A DNA stretch of 64,000 nt from Streptomyces sp. RFCAC02 (GCF_004193175.1 NZ_SAUH01000001.1:4435501-4499500), one strand, 5' to 3'; shown: positions 1 to 8,457, counted from the stretch's first letter. Numbers and translations: made by a program. Notes: generated from the sequence alone by a model not told the origin.

Positions 1-205
1 GGCCGAAGGACTCGTGCCCGAGGACCAGGCGGTCCCTGCCCGGCGGGGCGGCGCCGTACTCGCCCGTCACGATCTCCCGGTCCGTCCCGCAGACGCCGAC
101 CGCGATGCCCTCGACGAGCAGGTCGTCCTCGCCGGGGGTCGGGTCGGGAAGCTCGGAGACGGTCAGGGAATCCTTCCGCTCCGGCTCGATCGTCACCGCT
201 CGCAT
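1..205 (-). CDS. Zinc-dependent glucose/alcohol dehydrogenase, N-terminal part (runs off the window)
   Basis: Reads MRAVTIEPERKDSL, then a GroES-like fold with GVCGTDREI, whose Cys is the usual catalytic-zinc ligand of medium-chain dehydrogenases, and GHES near the window edge. The first 68 residues are visible. The start is ATG at 205-203, preceded by a strong GGAGGT ribosome site. The GTDRE motif and the start resemble actinobacterial glucose 1-dehydrogenases, but another sugar or polyol is possible because the substrate-binding part is outside the window. It is divergent from the B12 operon, and 206-430 between them holds no gene I can support. Confidence 0.8.
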   Translation of the reverse strand, partial: MRAVTIEPERKDSLTVSELPDPTPGEDDLLVEGIAVGVCGTDREIVTGEYGAAPPGRDRLVLGHESFG

Positions 206-430
206 GGGTCGACCTCCCCGTCGTCCGTGGCCGCGCCCGCCGCCGGGTCAGCCGCCTCCGTGACACGGGTGGCCGGGAGCCGCCGGGTGAAACATCCGGG
301 CCGCGCCACGGGCGCGGTCGTCACTCCCGGTGAGGTTGCGCCCCACCGTCTGGTCATGGGCCCACCCGGCGCGTACAGTTGTGCGGCGGACCGGCGACCG
401 AACGGTTGTCCGGGCCGCTTCCGACAATTG

Positions 431-537
431 AATGCGTGTGCGAACGAGGGAAGCCGGTGCGAATCCGGCGCTGACCTGCAACCGTGAGTGACGCCCCTGG
501 GGGCCGTCACGAGCCGGAATGCTCGCCGCACGCGTGC
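431..537 (+). promoter_or_regulatory. Cobalamin (B12) riboswitch
   Basis: The conserved core is visible: GGGAAGCCGGTGCGAATCC at 448-466, then the B12-box-like GCTGACCTGCAACCGTGA at 470-487. A hairpin follows (GTGACG at 488-493 pairs with CGTCAC at 505-510), then GCCGGAATGCTCGCC. The element is closed by a 9-bp helix, GCGTGTGCG (434-442) with CGCACGCGT (527-535). Such elements switch off B12 import genes when adenosylcobalamin is plentiful. The stretch 538-687, up to the first gene, should contain the expression platform; I see GC-rich pairing there but cannot assign the switching helices. It precedes a B12-type ECF operon, which supports the call. Confidence 0.88.
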
Positions 538-687
538 ACTGCTTCCCACTGTCACGGTCTGCAGAGTGGAGCCCTGGGTCCTCCGGCCCCTCGGCCCCTG
601 CCGCCGCTCCTCCACACGAGCGCGCCAGGGGTTTCGCGATGTCCGGGGCGTCGCGCGGGGTCCGCCTGCCCCAGCGAAAGGCCCGCG

Positions 688-1749
688 ATGCCGCTCCGCG
701 CCGAAGCCGCCCGCGCCGTCGGGATACGGGCCGCCGCCCTCACCGTCCTCCTCGTCCTGCTGCAGGCCCTGCTGCCGCCGACCGCCGCACGGGCCGCGCA
801 GCCCACGGCGGCCGGCACCCCCGGGTTCTGCCCCGGTGCCGCCGGCGTGACGGTCGTCGTCGACTTCCGCGAGCTGGGCGGCGGGCAGGTCGTGCGCTGC
901 GCGCCGGACGCGCCCGCCGACGGCCTCGCCGCGCTGCGGGCCGCCGGGTTCGAGATCACCGGGACGAGCCGGTGGGGCGACTCGTTCGTCTGCCGCATCA
1001 ACGGCCGCCCCGGCGTGGACGCCGAACCCTGCACGGACACCCCGCCGGCCTCGGCGTACTGGTCGTACTGGCACGCGGAGAACGGCGGGTCCTGGACGTA
1101 CAGCCAGCGCGGCGCCTCGTACCGCACCCCGGCGGAGGGCACGTTCGAGGGCTGGTCGTTCTCGCTGGACCGGGAGATGGACGACGCGCCGCCGCCCGGT
1201 GTCGCCCCGGTCCGTCCCGTGCCGGACGACGGCGGGGACGGTGGTGGCGGGGACGACGGGGACGACGGCGGGACCGCGCCGGGCGGCAGCGGCGGCTCGT
1301 CCTCCGGCTCGTCCGGCTCGGATTCCGGCGCCGGCCCGGACCCGGGCTCCACCGCGGGCACCGACCCCTCCGACGGCGACGGCGGGAACACCCCGCCCGC
1401 CGGGCAGCCGTCGGCCCCCGGCGCCGACCCGTCCCCCGACGACGCGCCCACCCCGGACGACGACGCCACCGCCACACCGGACGACGGGCCGACCGGGCCG
1501 GACGACGACGCCACGACCCCCGCCCCCGCGGACGGGACCACGGCCCCCGCCCCCTCCGAGGCCCCGGCCTGGAGCGGCGAGGACGAGGAGTTCGAACAGG
1601 AACGCGCCGAACGGGACGGGTCGTCGCGAGGCCCCTCCCCGGCCACCGTCGCCGTGCTGGCCCTGGTCGCCGCGCTCGCGGCCGGCGGTGCCCTCGCCGC
1701 CAGGCGCCGGCGCCGCACCGCCGAGGCACGGACGGACGACGCCGCATGA
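688..1749 (+). CDS. Secreted, membrane-anchored DUF4430-like beta-domain protein (transcobalamin C-terminal-domain-like)
   Basis: 353 residues. Signal peptide at about 1-36 (ending PTAARA). A compact domain at about 53-160 starts VTVVVDF and ends with YWSYWHAENGGSW, an RGASYRTP stretch and EGWSF. This resembles the beta domain of intrinsic factor/transcobalamin, where YWQF and the following strands occupy the same place. Cys 48, 71, 102 and 115 could form two disulfides. A D/G/S/P-rich stalk (about 165-315) leads to one TM helix and RRRRR, with no LPxTG-type motif, so it is probably held in the membrane. The start is ATG 688 with GAAAGG upstream; a longer frame from 484 would run through the riboswitch. 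Stop and next start overlap (ATGA). Confidence 0.75.
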   Translation: MPLRAEAARAVGIRAAALTVLLVLLQALLPPTAARAAQPTAAGTPGFCPGAAGVTVVVDFRELGGGQVVRCAPDAPADGLAALRAAGFEITGTSRWGDSFVCRINGRPGVDAEPCTDTPPASAYWSYWHAENGGSWTYSQRGASYRTPAEGTFEGWSFSLDREMDDAPPPGVAPVRPVPDDGGDGGGGDDGDDGGTAPGGSGGSSSGSSGSDSGAGPDPGSTAGTDPSDGDGGNTPPAGQPSAPGADPSPDDAPTPDDDATATPDDGPTGPDDDATTPAPADGTTAPAPSEAPAWSGEDEEFEQERAERDGSSRGPSPATVAVLALVAALAAGGALAARRRRRTAEARTDDAA

Positions 1750-2861
1750 CACCGCGACTCCTGCCGCGCGCGCTGCACCCCGGCGCCTGGTGGCTGTGGG
1801 CACTCGGCCTCGCGGCCGCGGCGAGCCGCACGACCAACCCCGTCCTCCTCGCCCTGCTCCTCGCCGCCGCCGGCTGCGTCGTGGCGCGGCGGCGCACGGA
1901 CGCGCCCTGGGCGCTCTCGTTCCGCATGTACGTCGTCCTCGGCGGGGTGATCGTGGCGGCCCGCGTCCTGTTCCGCGTCGTCTTCGGCGGCGGCAGCGGG
2001 GAGACGATCCTGCTCACCCTGCCCGAGATCCCCTTGCCCGACTCCACCGGCCTGCGCCTGCTCGGCCCGGTCGCGGCCGAGGAGGTGCTCGGCGGCGCGT
2101 ACGACGGCCTGCGGCTGGCCGCCATGGTGATCTGCGTCGGCGCGGCGAACACCCTCGCCGACCCCAAACGCATGCTCAAGGCCATGCCCGGCGCCCTGTA
2201 CGAGGTCGGCACCTCCGTGGTGGTCGCGCTGACCGTCGCCCCGCAGCTCGTCGAGAGCGTGGGCCGGGTACGCCGGGCGCGGCGGCTGCGCGGCGCCCGC
2301 GAGAAGGGCCGCCGGGCGCTGCGCGGCATCGTCGTCCCCGTCCTCGAGGACGCCCTGAACCGCGCGCTTGCCCTGGCCGCCGCCATGGCGTCGCGCGGGT
2401 ACGGCCGCACCGGCGGCACCCCGGCCCGTACGCGGCTGCTGGTCGGCGTCCTCGTGCTCGGCGGGCTCCTCGGCATCGCGGCCGGCCTGTACGGGCTGCT
2501 CGACGCCTCGTCCCCCGCGTACCTCGGGACGCCGATGCTGCTGGCCGGCACCGCCGTCGCCGTGACCGGGTTCGCGCTCGGCGGGCGGCGGGTGCGCCGC
2601 AGCGGCTACCGCCCGGACCGCTGGCGCGCCGCCGAACTCCTCACCGCCGCCTCGGGCCTCGGCGCGGCGGCGCTCGCCCTGTGGGCCGACCGCGTCGATC
2701 CGGCCGTCCTCAACCCGCCGCTCGCGCCGCCGGTGTGGCCCGACGTGTCGGCCCTCGCGGTCGCCGCCGTGCTGACGGGCCTGCTGCCCGCCGTCCTGAC
2801 GCCACCCCCGCCCCCGCCCGTCCCCGCGCCGTCCGCCGTCCCCGAGGAGGCCACCGCGTGA
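1746..2861 (+). CDS. ECF transporter T component (EcfT)
   Basis: 371-residue polytopic membrane protein. It couples ATP hydrolysis by the ATPase subunits to movement of the substrate-binding S component. The two short coupling motifs typical of EcfT are visible: ARRLRG at 178-183 and AMASRGYG at 213-220, in a basic cytoplasmic stretch after the third hydrophobic block. Further TM helices follow, then a Pro-rich C-terminus. It is longer than the usual 250-270-residue EcfT because of additional C-terminal helices. Start overlaps the previous stop (ATGA), and its stop overlaps the GTG of the ATPase gene, so the operon is translationally coupled. Confidence 0.9.
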   Translation: MTPRLLPRALHPGAWWLWALGLAAAASRTTNPVLLALLLAAAGCVVARRRTDAPWALSFRMYVVLGGVIVAARVLFRVVFGGGSGETILLTLPEIPLPDSTGLRLLGPVAAEEVLGGAYDGLRLAAMVICVGAANTLADPKRMLKAMPGALYEVGTSVVVALTVAPQLVESVGRVRRARRLRGAREKGRRALRGIVVPVLEDALNRALALAAAMASRGYGRTGGTPARTRLLVGVLVLGGLLGIAAGLYGLLDASSPAYLGTPMLLAGTAVAVTGFALGGRRVRRSGYRPDRWRAAELLTAASGLGAAALALWADRVDPAVLNPPLAPPVWPDVSALAVAAVLTGLLPAVLTPPPPPPVPAPSAVPEEATA

Positions 2862-4474
2862 TCACTTTCGAGGACGTCGGCTTCACCTACCACGGCGCTT
2901 CCCGCCCGGCCCTGGCCGGCGTGGACCTGACCGTGTCCGAGGGCGAACTGTGCCTGGTCGCCGGACGGACCGGCGCGGGCAAGTCCACGCTGCTCGGCGC
3001 CGTCAACGGCCTGGTGCCCCGGTTCACCGGCGGCACCCTCGCCGGGCGCGTCACGGTCGCGGGGCAGGGCACCGAGGACCATCCGCCGCAGGAGTTCGCC
3101 CACCTCGTCGGCACCGTCGGCCAGGACCCGCTCGCCGGCTTCGTCACCGACACCGTCGAGGAGGAACTCGCCTACGGCATGGAGCAGCTCGCGATCCCGC
3201 CGGACGTCATGCGCAAGCGGGTCGAGGAGACCCTCGACCTCCTCGACCTCGCCGCGCTCCGCCACCGCCCGCTGCGCGCCCTCTCCGGCGGCCAGCAGCA
3301 GCGGGTCGCCATCGGATCGGTCCTCACCGCCCACCCCGCCGTCCTCGTCCTGGACGAGCCGACCTCCGCGCTCGACCCGACCGCCGCCGAGGAGGTCCTC
3401 GCGGCCGTGCTGCGGCTCGTCCACGACCTCGGCACCACCGTCCTGATCGCCGAGCACCGCATGGAACGCGTCCTCCAGTACGCCGACCGCCTGCTGCACC
3501 TGCCCGGCGACGGCACCGTCAGGGACGGCACGCCCGCCGACCTCATGACCGACTGCGACGTCGCGCCGCCCGTCGTCCACCTCGGCCGCGCCGCCGGCTG
3601 GCGGCCCCTGCCGCTGTCCGTGCGCGACGCGCGCCGCCGGGCACCCGAACTCCGCGACCGCCTCGCCGGCCTCGTGCCACCGCGGCCCGCCACCGCGTAC
3701 GGCGGGGGCGCGACCGTCCTCGACGCCAGGAGGGTGACCGTCACCCACGGCGCGACCGTCGCCGTCCGCGCCCTCGACCTGACCCTGCGCGCCGGCGAGG
3801 TCACCGCCCTCATGGGACGCAACGGCGCGGGCAAGTCCTCCCTGCTGTGGGCGCTCCAGGGTTCGGGTCCGCGCCGCTCCGGCAGCGTCGCGGTGGACGG
3901 CACCGACCCCGCACGCCGCCCGCCGCACGAGGCCCGCGCCCTCGTCGGGCTCGTCCCCCAGTCCGCCGCCGACCTGCTCTACCTCCACACCGTCGCCGAC
4001 GAGTGCGCCCAGGCCGACACCGAGTCGGCCGCCGCACCCGGCACCTGCCGTGCCCTGCTGGACGGCATCGCCCCCGGCGTACCGGACGACCGGCACCCGA
4101 GGGACCTGTCCGAGGGGCAGCGCCTCGCCCTCGTCCTCGCCGTCCAGCTCACCGCCGCGCCGAAGGCCGTCCTGCTGGACGAGCCGACGCGGGGCCTCGA
4201 CTACCACGCCAAACGCGCCTTCGGCCGGATCGTCCGCGACCTCGCCGACGGCGGCGCCACCGTCCTCGTCGCCACGCACGACGTGGAGTTCGCCGCCGCG
4301 ACCGCCGACCGCGTCACCGTGCTCGCCGACGGGGCCGTCGTCGCCGACGGGCCGACCGCGCACATCCTGTGCTCGTCGCCCTCCTTCGCCCCCCAGGTCG
4401 CCAAGGTGCTGCGGCCCCAGCCCTGGCTGACGCCCGAACAGGTGGCCGACGCCCTGGCGGGGGCCGCCGGATGA
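2858..4474 (+). CDS. ECF transporter fused A-A' ATPase (two CbiO-type ABC domains)
   Basis: 538 residues with two ABC ATPase domains in one chain. Domain 1 has Walker A GRTGAGKST at 36-44, LSGGQQQR signature and VLVLDEPTSALD. Domain 2 has GRNGAGKSS, a degenerate LSEGQ signature and VLLDEPTRGLD. This replaces the separate EcfA and EcfA' subunits and powers cobalamin uptake with EcfT and the S protein. The GTG start at 2858 has GAGGAGG at 2844-2850 and overlaps the EcfT stop. The weaker second signature suggests unequal ATP sites, common in fused pairs. Confidence 0.93.
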   Translation: MITFEDVGFTYHGASRPALAGVDLTVSEGELCLVAGRTGAGKSTLLGAVNGLVPRFTGGTLAGRVTVAGQGTEDHPPQEFAHLVGTVGQDPLAGFVTDTVEEELAYGMEQLAIPPDVMRKRVEETLDLLDLAALRHRPLRALSGGQQQRVAIGSVLTAHPAVLVLDEPTSALDPTAAEEVLAAVLRLVHDLGTTVLIAEHRMERVLQYADRLLHLPGDGTVRDGTPADLMTDCDVAPPVVHLGRAAGWRPLPLSVRDARRRAPELRDRLAGLVPPRPATAYGGGATVLDARRVTVTHGATVAVRALDLTLRAGEVTALMGRNGAGKSSLLWALQGSGPRRSGSVAVDGTDPARRPPHEARALVGLVPQSAADLLYLHTVADECAQADTESAAAPGTCRALLDGIAPGVPDDRHPRDLSEGQRLALVLAVQLTAAPKAVLLDEPTRGLDYHAKRAFGRIVRDLADGGATVLVATHDVEFAAATADRVTVLADGAVVADGPTAHILCSSPSFAPQVAKVLRPQPWLTPEQVADALAGAAG

Positions 4475-5370
4475 GCGGCACCCGGCCCCGCCGCGCGGCA
4501 CGCGTCACGGCGCTGCGGGTCGGCCCCCGCGCGAGCGCCGTCCTGTGCGTCGCGAGCGCCATCGGCCTCGCCATGTTCTGCTGGCCGCTCCTGAGCCCGC
4601 CGCAGCCCCAGGCCATGGCCCACGCCGGTCACGCGCCGCTGCTCTTCGTCGTGCTGCTGCCGGTCGTCATCGCCCTGGTGCTCGCCGAGCTGTCCGAGGG
4701 CGGCATCGACCCGAGGACGCTCGCCCTGCTCGGCGTCCTGGCCGCCGTCAACGCCGCGCTCCGCCCGCTCGGCGCGGGCACCGCCGGCATCGAGACGGTG
4801 TTCTTCCTGCTCATCCTGGCCGGACGGGTCCTCGGCCCCGGGTTCGGCTTCGCGCTGGGCGCCGTCTCCCTGTTCGCCTCCGCCCTGCTGACGGCCGGCG
4901 TCGGCCCGTGGCTGCCGTTCCAGATGATGGCCGCCGGCTGGGTCGGGCTCGGCGCCGGGCTGCTGCCGCGCCGCCCCACGGGCCGCGCCGAGATCGCGCT
5001 CCTCGCCGCCTACGGCGCCGTGTCCGCGTACGCCTTCGGCCTCGTCATGAACCTGTGGTTCTGGCCCTACGCGACGGGCACCGGCACCGACCTGTCCATC
5101 GACCCCGAGGCGCCCTGGACCACCAACCTCCGCACCTTCCTCCTCTACACCCTGGTGACCTCCACCATCGGCTGGGACACCGGCCGGGCGGTGACCAACG
5201 TCCTCACCGTCTGCGCCCTCGGCCCCGCCGTCCTCACCACCCTGCGCCGCGCCGCGCGGCGCGCCGCCTTCGACACCCCCGTGACGTTCGCCGGCCGCGC
5301 ACCCGCCGCCGGCGACACCGCCACCGGCGTCCCACCGGGCGCCGACGACAAGGAAGCACCCATCCGATGA
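4471..5370 (+). CDS. ECF transporter substrate-binding S component, probably for cobalamin (CbrT-like)
   Basis: 299 residues with about six to seven TM segments and a hydrophilic C-terminus. It contains GFGFALGAVSLFASALLTAGVG and a GPWLPFQM stretch, as in ECF S proteins. S proteins bind the vitamin; the identity of the vitamin here is inferred from the upstream B12 riboswitch and the operon partners rather than from binding residues. ATG 4471 overlaps the ATPase stop. An alternative would be cobinamide or another corrinoid as main ligand. Confidence 0.85.
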   Translation: MSGTRPRRAARVTALRVGPRASAVLCVASAIGLAMFCWPLLSPPQPQAMAHAGHAPLLFVVLLPVVIALVLAELSEGGIDPRTLALLGVLAAVNAALRPLGAGTAGIETVFFLLILAGRVLGPGFGFALGAVSLFASALLTAGVGPWLPFQMMAAGWVGLGAGLLPRRPTGRAEIALLAAYGAVSAYAFGLVMNLWFWPYATGTGTDLSIDPEAPWTTNLRTFLLYTLVTSTIGWDTGRAVTNVLTVCALGPAVLTTLRRAARRAAFDTPVTFAGRAPAAGDTATGVPPGADDKEAPIR

Positions 5371-6833
5371 CCAGACCCCAGCGGCCCCGCGCCGCCACCC
5401 TGCTGACCGCCGCCCTCCTCGCCTCGGCCGCGCTCGCGGGCTCGGGCACCGCCGCCCGCGCCGACGCGCCGCCGGACCTCGCCGACCCCGCCGCCGCGGC
5501 CGCGACCTGGACCGTCGCCCAGCTCACCGACGGCAGCAACGCGTCGGGCGACCACGGCCTGACCGCCGACATCGTCCTCGGCCTCGCCTCCACCGGCACC
5601 GCGGGCGACGCCCAGCGGGCCGCGACCGACTGGCTCGCGGAGAACGCCGCCGACTACGTCACCCGGGGCGCGCCCGACAGCGGGACCGTCTTCGCCGGCG
5701 GCACGGCGAAGCTCGCCCTCGTCGCCGCGGCCGAGCACCGGGACCCGTCGGACTTCGGCGGCCTCGACCTCACCGCCCTGCTGCTCGCCGGTCTCCAGGA
5801 CACCGGCCGGATCAGCGACGCCGGGTCGGCCGGCGACATGTCGAACCAGTTCTCCCAGTCCCTCGCCGTCCTGGCCCTGGAACGGACCGGCGACCTCCCC
5901 GACTTGGCCGTGGACTTCCTCGCCTCGACCCAGTGTGCCGACGGCGGCTTCCCTCTGTCGCTGCGCCGCAACCCCGACCGCTGCACCTCCGACACCGACA
6001 GCACCGGGCTCGCCGTCCAGGCCCTGATCGCCGCCGGGCACAGTGACGGCACCGACGCCGCCCTCGACTGGCTGGAGGACGGGCAGGGCGAGGACGGCGG
6101 CTTCGGCTACAACGCCACCGCCGTCCCCAACAGCAACTCGACGGCCCTCGCCGTGCAGGCCCTCGTGGCCGGCGGCCGGGACGAGGCCGCCGACCTGGGC
6201 GTCACCTGGCTGCGCGCGATGCAGGTCGGCTGCGCCGGGGCCGCCGGGGACCGGGGCGCCGTCGGCTACCTGGACCCGGTCGCGGACGGCATGGCGCTGC
6301 GCTCCACCGCCCAGGTCGTCCCGGCCCTCGCGGGCGTCCCGCTCGGCGACATCGACGCGCCGGCCACGACCACGCCGGGCGTGTCCGGGATCGACTGCAC
6401 GCCGGACGAGGGGCAGACGGACGGCGGCGCGTCCGGCGACCCGGGCACCGACGACCCGCAGGACCCGGACGAGCCGGGCGACCCGCAGGACCCGGACGAC
6501 GGCACCTCCGGCGGCACCGACCCGGGTGACACCGACCCGGACGACACCGACCCGGACGACACCGGTACGGGCGGCACGACCACCGGCGGCACCGACTCCG
6601 GCGGGACGGACACCGGCGGCACGACCACGGACGGCACGACCACCGGCGGGACGGATTCCGGCGGCACGACGACGGGCGGCACGGACACGGGCGGCACCGG
6701 CGGTGTCGTCCCGGACGGCAGCCTCGCGTCCACCGGCAGCTCCCCCCTGCCCCTCGTCGGCCTGGCCGCGGCCCTGCTGGCGGCGGGAGCGGCCGCCACC
6801 CTCGTCGCACGCCGCCGCCGCGCCACGCACTGA
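5367..6833 (+). CDS. Exported alpha/alpha-barrel protein with LAxTG sortase signal (transcobalamin/intrinsic-factor alpha-domain-like)
   Basis: 488 residues. Signal peptide about 1-33. An all-helical barrel of prenyltransferase/squalene-cyclase type spans about 40-330. Repeated helix motifs QFSQSLAVLALERTG, DTDSTGLAVQALIAAG, NSNSTALAVQALVAGG and LRSTAQVVPALAGV are strikingly like the STGLAMQAL and SIAQILPSLKG segments of human intrinsic factor as I remember them. A D/G/T-rich stalk (345-450) leads to LASTG at 453-457, a hydrophobic helix and RRRR, the class E sortase sorting layout of Streptomyces. So it is likely wall-linked and binds corrinoid outside the cell. Start overlaps the S-component stop. 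Confidence 0.8.
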   Translation: MTRPQRPRAATLLTAALLASAALAGSGTAARADAPPDLADPAAAAATWTVAQLTDGSNASGDHGLTADIVLGLASTGTAGDAQRAATDWLAENAADYVTRGAPDSGTVFAGGTAKLALVAAAEHRDPSDFGGLDLTALLLAGLQDTGRISDAGSAGDMSNQFSQSLAVLALERTGDLPDLAVDFLASTQCADGGFPLSLRRNPDRCTSDTDSTGLAVQALIAAGHSDGTDAALDWLEDGQGEDGGFGYNATAVPNSNSTALAVQALVAGGRDEAADLGVTWLRAMQVGCAGAAGDRGAVGYLDPVADGMALRSTAQVVPALAGVPLGDIDAPATTTPGVSGIDCTPDEGQTDGGASGDPGTDDPQDPDEPGDPQDPDDGTSGGTDPGDTDPDDTDPDDTGTGGTTTGGTDSGGTDTGGTTTDGTTTGGTDSGGTTTGGTDTGGTGGVVPDGSLASTGSSPLPLVGLAAALLAAGAAATLVARRRRATH

Positions 6834-6867
6834 CCCGTCCTCCCCACCACGACGAAGGAGTCCGTCC

Positions 6868-7353
6868 ATGCACCTGCCCCTGACCCGCCGCACCGGAACC
6901 GCCCTGACCGCCGTCGTGACCGCCGCGCTGGCGTTCACCGGTGCCACGGCCGGCCCGGCGGCCGCCGCCGACCCGGTCACCGTCACCCTCACCGTCACCG
7001 CATCCGACGGCGTGGTGTTCGACGGCGAGGTGACCACGACCGGCCACACCGTCACCCCGGCGACCGGCGCGGCGCACCTGTGCGACGGCACCAACGCCGG
7101 CGCCAACCCGACCGCCGGCGCCACCCCGACCGCGGCCCTGGACGACGCGGCCGACGGAGCCGGCTTCGACTGGGACGGCGTCTGGTACGCGTCGTTCGAC
7201 GACTACCTGGTGACGAGCATCGACGGCCGGCCGCAGGACGCCGACCACTTCTACCTGCTCACCGTCAACGGCGCGGAGGCGACGGTCGGCGGCTGCCAGC
7301 TCCTCCTGGACGAGGGCGACGAAGTCGCCTTCACCTGGACCGAAATAGGCTGA
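6868..7353 (+). CDS. Small secreted DUF4430-domain protein (transcobalamin beta-domain-like)
   Basis: 161 residues. Signal peptide 1-34 (ending AAAA). The rest is a single domain: VTVTLTVTAS start, a WDGVWYASFDDYLVTSID middle, HFYLLTVNG, and a DEGDEVAFTWTEIG end. The pattern of a beta strand, an aromatic turn, xVNG and a terminal DGDxVxF strand is that of DUF4430. Cys 72 and 143 may pair. No anchor is visible, so it is either free or bound to the preceding barrel protein, which in animals is fused to this domain. ATG 6868 has GAAGGAG upstream. Last gene of the operon. Confidence 0.78.
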   Translation: MHLPLTRRTGTALTAVVTAALAFTGATAGPAAAADPVTVTLTVTASDGVVFDGEVTTTGHTVTPATGAAHLCDGTNAGANPTAGATPTAALDDAADGAGFDWDGVWYASFDDYLVTSIDGRPQDADHFYLLTVNGAEATVGGCQLLLDEGDEVAFTWTEIG

Positions 7354-7362
7354 CCCGCCCGC

Positions 7363-7392
7363 CCCGGGCCGCGGGCACCCCCACGGCCCGGG
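7363..7392 (+). terminator. Terminator hairpin of the B12 operon
   Basis: Perfect 9-bp stem CCCGGGCCG (7363-7371) with CGGCCCGGG (7384-7392), ten bases after the last stop codon. It has no T-run, as is usual in high-GC actinobacteria. Confidence 0.6.
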
Positions 7393-7575
7393 ACGACGGC
7401 CGGTCGGGCGCCGCCGGGCCAGGGGCACCCCGCCCCGGCGGCACGCCGACGGCTGCCGCCGCACTCCCGCGCCCACGACTCCGGGTCCTCCCCGGCCGGC
7501 CTGCGCGGGGCCGATCCGCCCCGGGAGCGCGTCCCACCGGTCGAGCAGCTCCGGTGTGCCGAGCGTCGGACAGGC

Positions 7576-8430
7576 TCAGCGTGTGCCCGCCGCCGTCGTC
7601 CCGTCGAGCAGTTCCCGCGTGAGCGTGTGCAGCCGCAGGGCCGATCGCCGGTCGAACGCCCGCGAGGTGACGGACAGCCGGCGCCGGCCGCGCCATGCGG
7701 TGAACGGCTCGTCCGGCGGGTCGTCCAGCAGCCGTGCCATCGGGACGACGGCCTTCTCCACGGATGTCGCGACCACCGCGAAGGCCGCCTTGGTCAGGGC
7801 GCGCAGCGGCTGCGGCAGGTGGTCCGGCATGCCGGTCGCCACCATGCCCGGGTTGTAGCCGATGTAACGGACCGGCGAGCCGGGGTACAGGAGCGGGAAC
7901 GCCGCGCCGAGCAGGTCGTTGGCGCGGAACGACTGGAGCGTGGCCCGCGTGCCGCCGTAGCGGCGGGTGAGCTGCGGGTCGTCCCAGTGGACGCGGCCCA
8001 GCGGGACGCCGGGGGTGCCGACGTTCATCACGACCGGCCGGGGCGCCGCCTCCAGGACCGGCCGCAGCCCGTGGCCCAGGACGTAGCGGCTCAGGTAGGC
8101 GAGCGCGAAGCTGTGCTCGAAGCCCTCGGGGGTGACGCTGCGGCGGCCGGTGAGCCGGTAGCGCTGGGCGCACAGGACGAGCCGGTCCACGACGGGGCAG
8201 GCCCGCGTGACGGTGGCGACGAGGTCGCCGGCCGCGGCGACCGAGGTGAGGTCGGCCCGCAGGAAGACGGCACGGTCCCCTGCTCCCGCGGTGCCGGCCT
8301 CCGCGAGGAACGCCTCGCCCTTGGCCGGTGTGCTGCCGACGGCGAACACGCGTGCCCCCCGGCGCAGATGGTGCAGCGCGAGCCCCCTGCCGAGCCCGTC
8401 CGTTCCGCCGGTGATGACGACGGTCTCCAC
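7576..8430 (-). CDS. Short-chain dehydrogenase/reductase, atypical
   Basis: 284 residues. Rossmann start VETVVITGGTDGLGRG gives the NAD(P) glycine motif TGGTDGLG. At the active-site position it reads RYGGTRATLQ: Tyr is kept but the usual Lys four residues later is Arg. The substrate is unknown; it resembles retinol-dehydrogenase-like SDRs. GTG 8430 has GGAAGGGGA upstream; a longer reading frame goes back through the operator region and the neighbouring TetR gene. It is divergent from the TetR gene and shares the promoter region with it, so is probably its main target. Confidence 0.82.
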   Translation of the reverse strand: METVVITGGTDGLGRGLALHHLRRGARVFAVGSTPAKGEAFLAEAGTAGAGDRAVFLRADLTSVAAAGDLVATVTRACPVVDRLVLCAQRYRLTGRRSVTPEGFEHSFALAYLSRYVLGHGLRPVLEAAPRPVVMNVGTPGVPLGRVHWDDPQLTRRYGGTRATLQSFRANDLLGAAFPLLYPGSPVRYIGYNPGMVATGMPDHLPQPLRALTKAAFAVVATSVEKAVVPMARLLDDPPDEPFTAWRGRRRLSVTSRAFDRRSALRLHTLTRELLDGTTAAGTR

Positions 8431-8457
8431 GCCGTTCCCCTTCCGCCCGCCGCGATA

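Noticed and set aside
484..687. Upstream extension of the first B12-operon gene to a GTG at 484
   Set aside because: It would lie within the riboswitch core and places a signal peptide in the middle; ATG 688 has a ribosome site and an immediate signal peptide.
193..1803. Long open frame on the minus strand opposite the riboswitch and the first DUF4430 gene
   Set aside because: It is a GC-skew shadow: low-complexity Gly/Arg/Ala translation, no recognisable domain, and it would cross the riboswitch.
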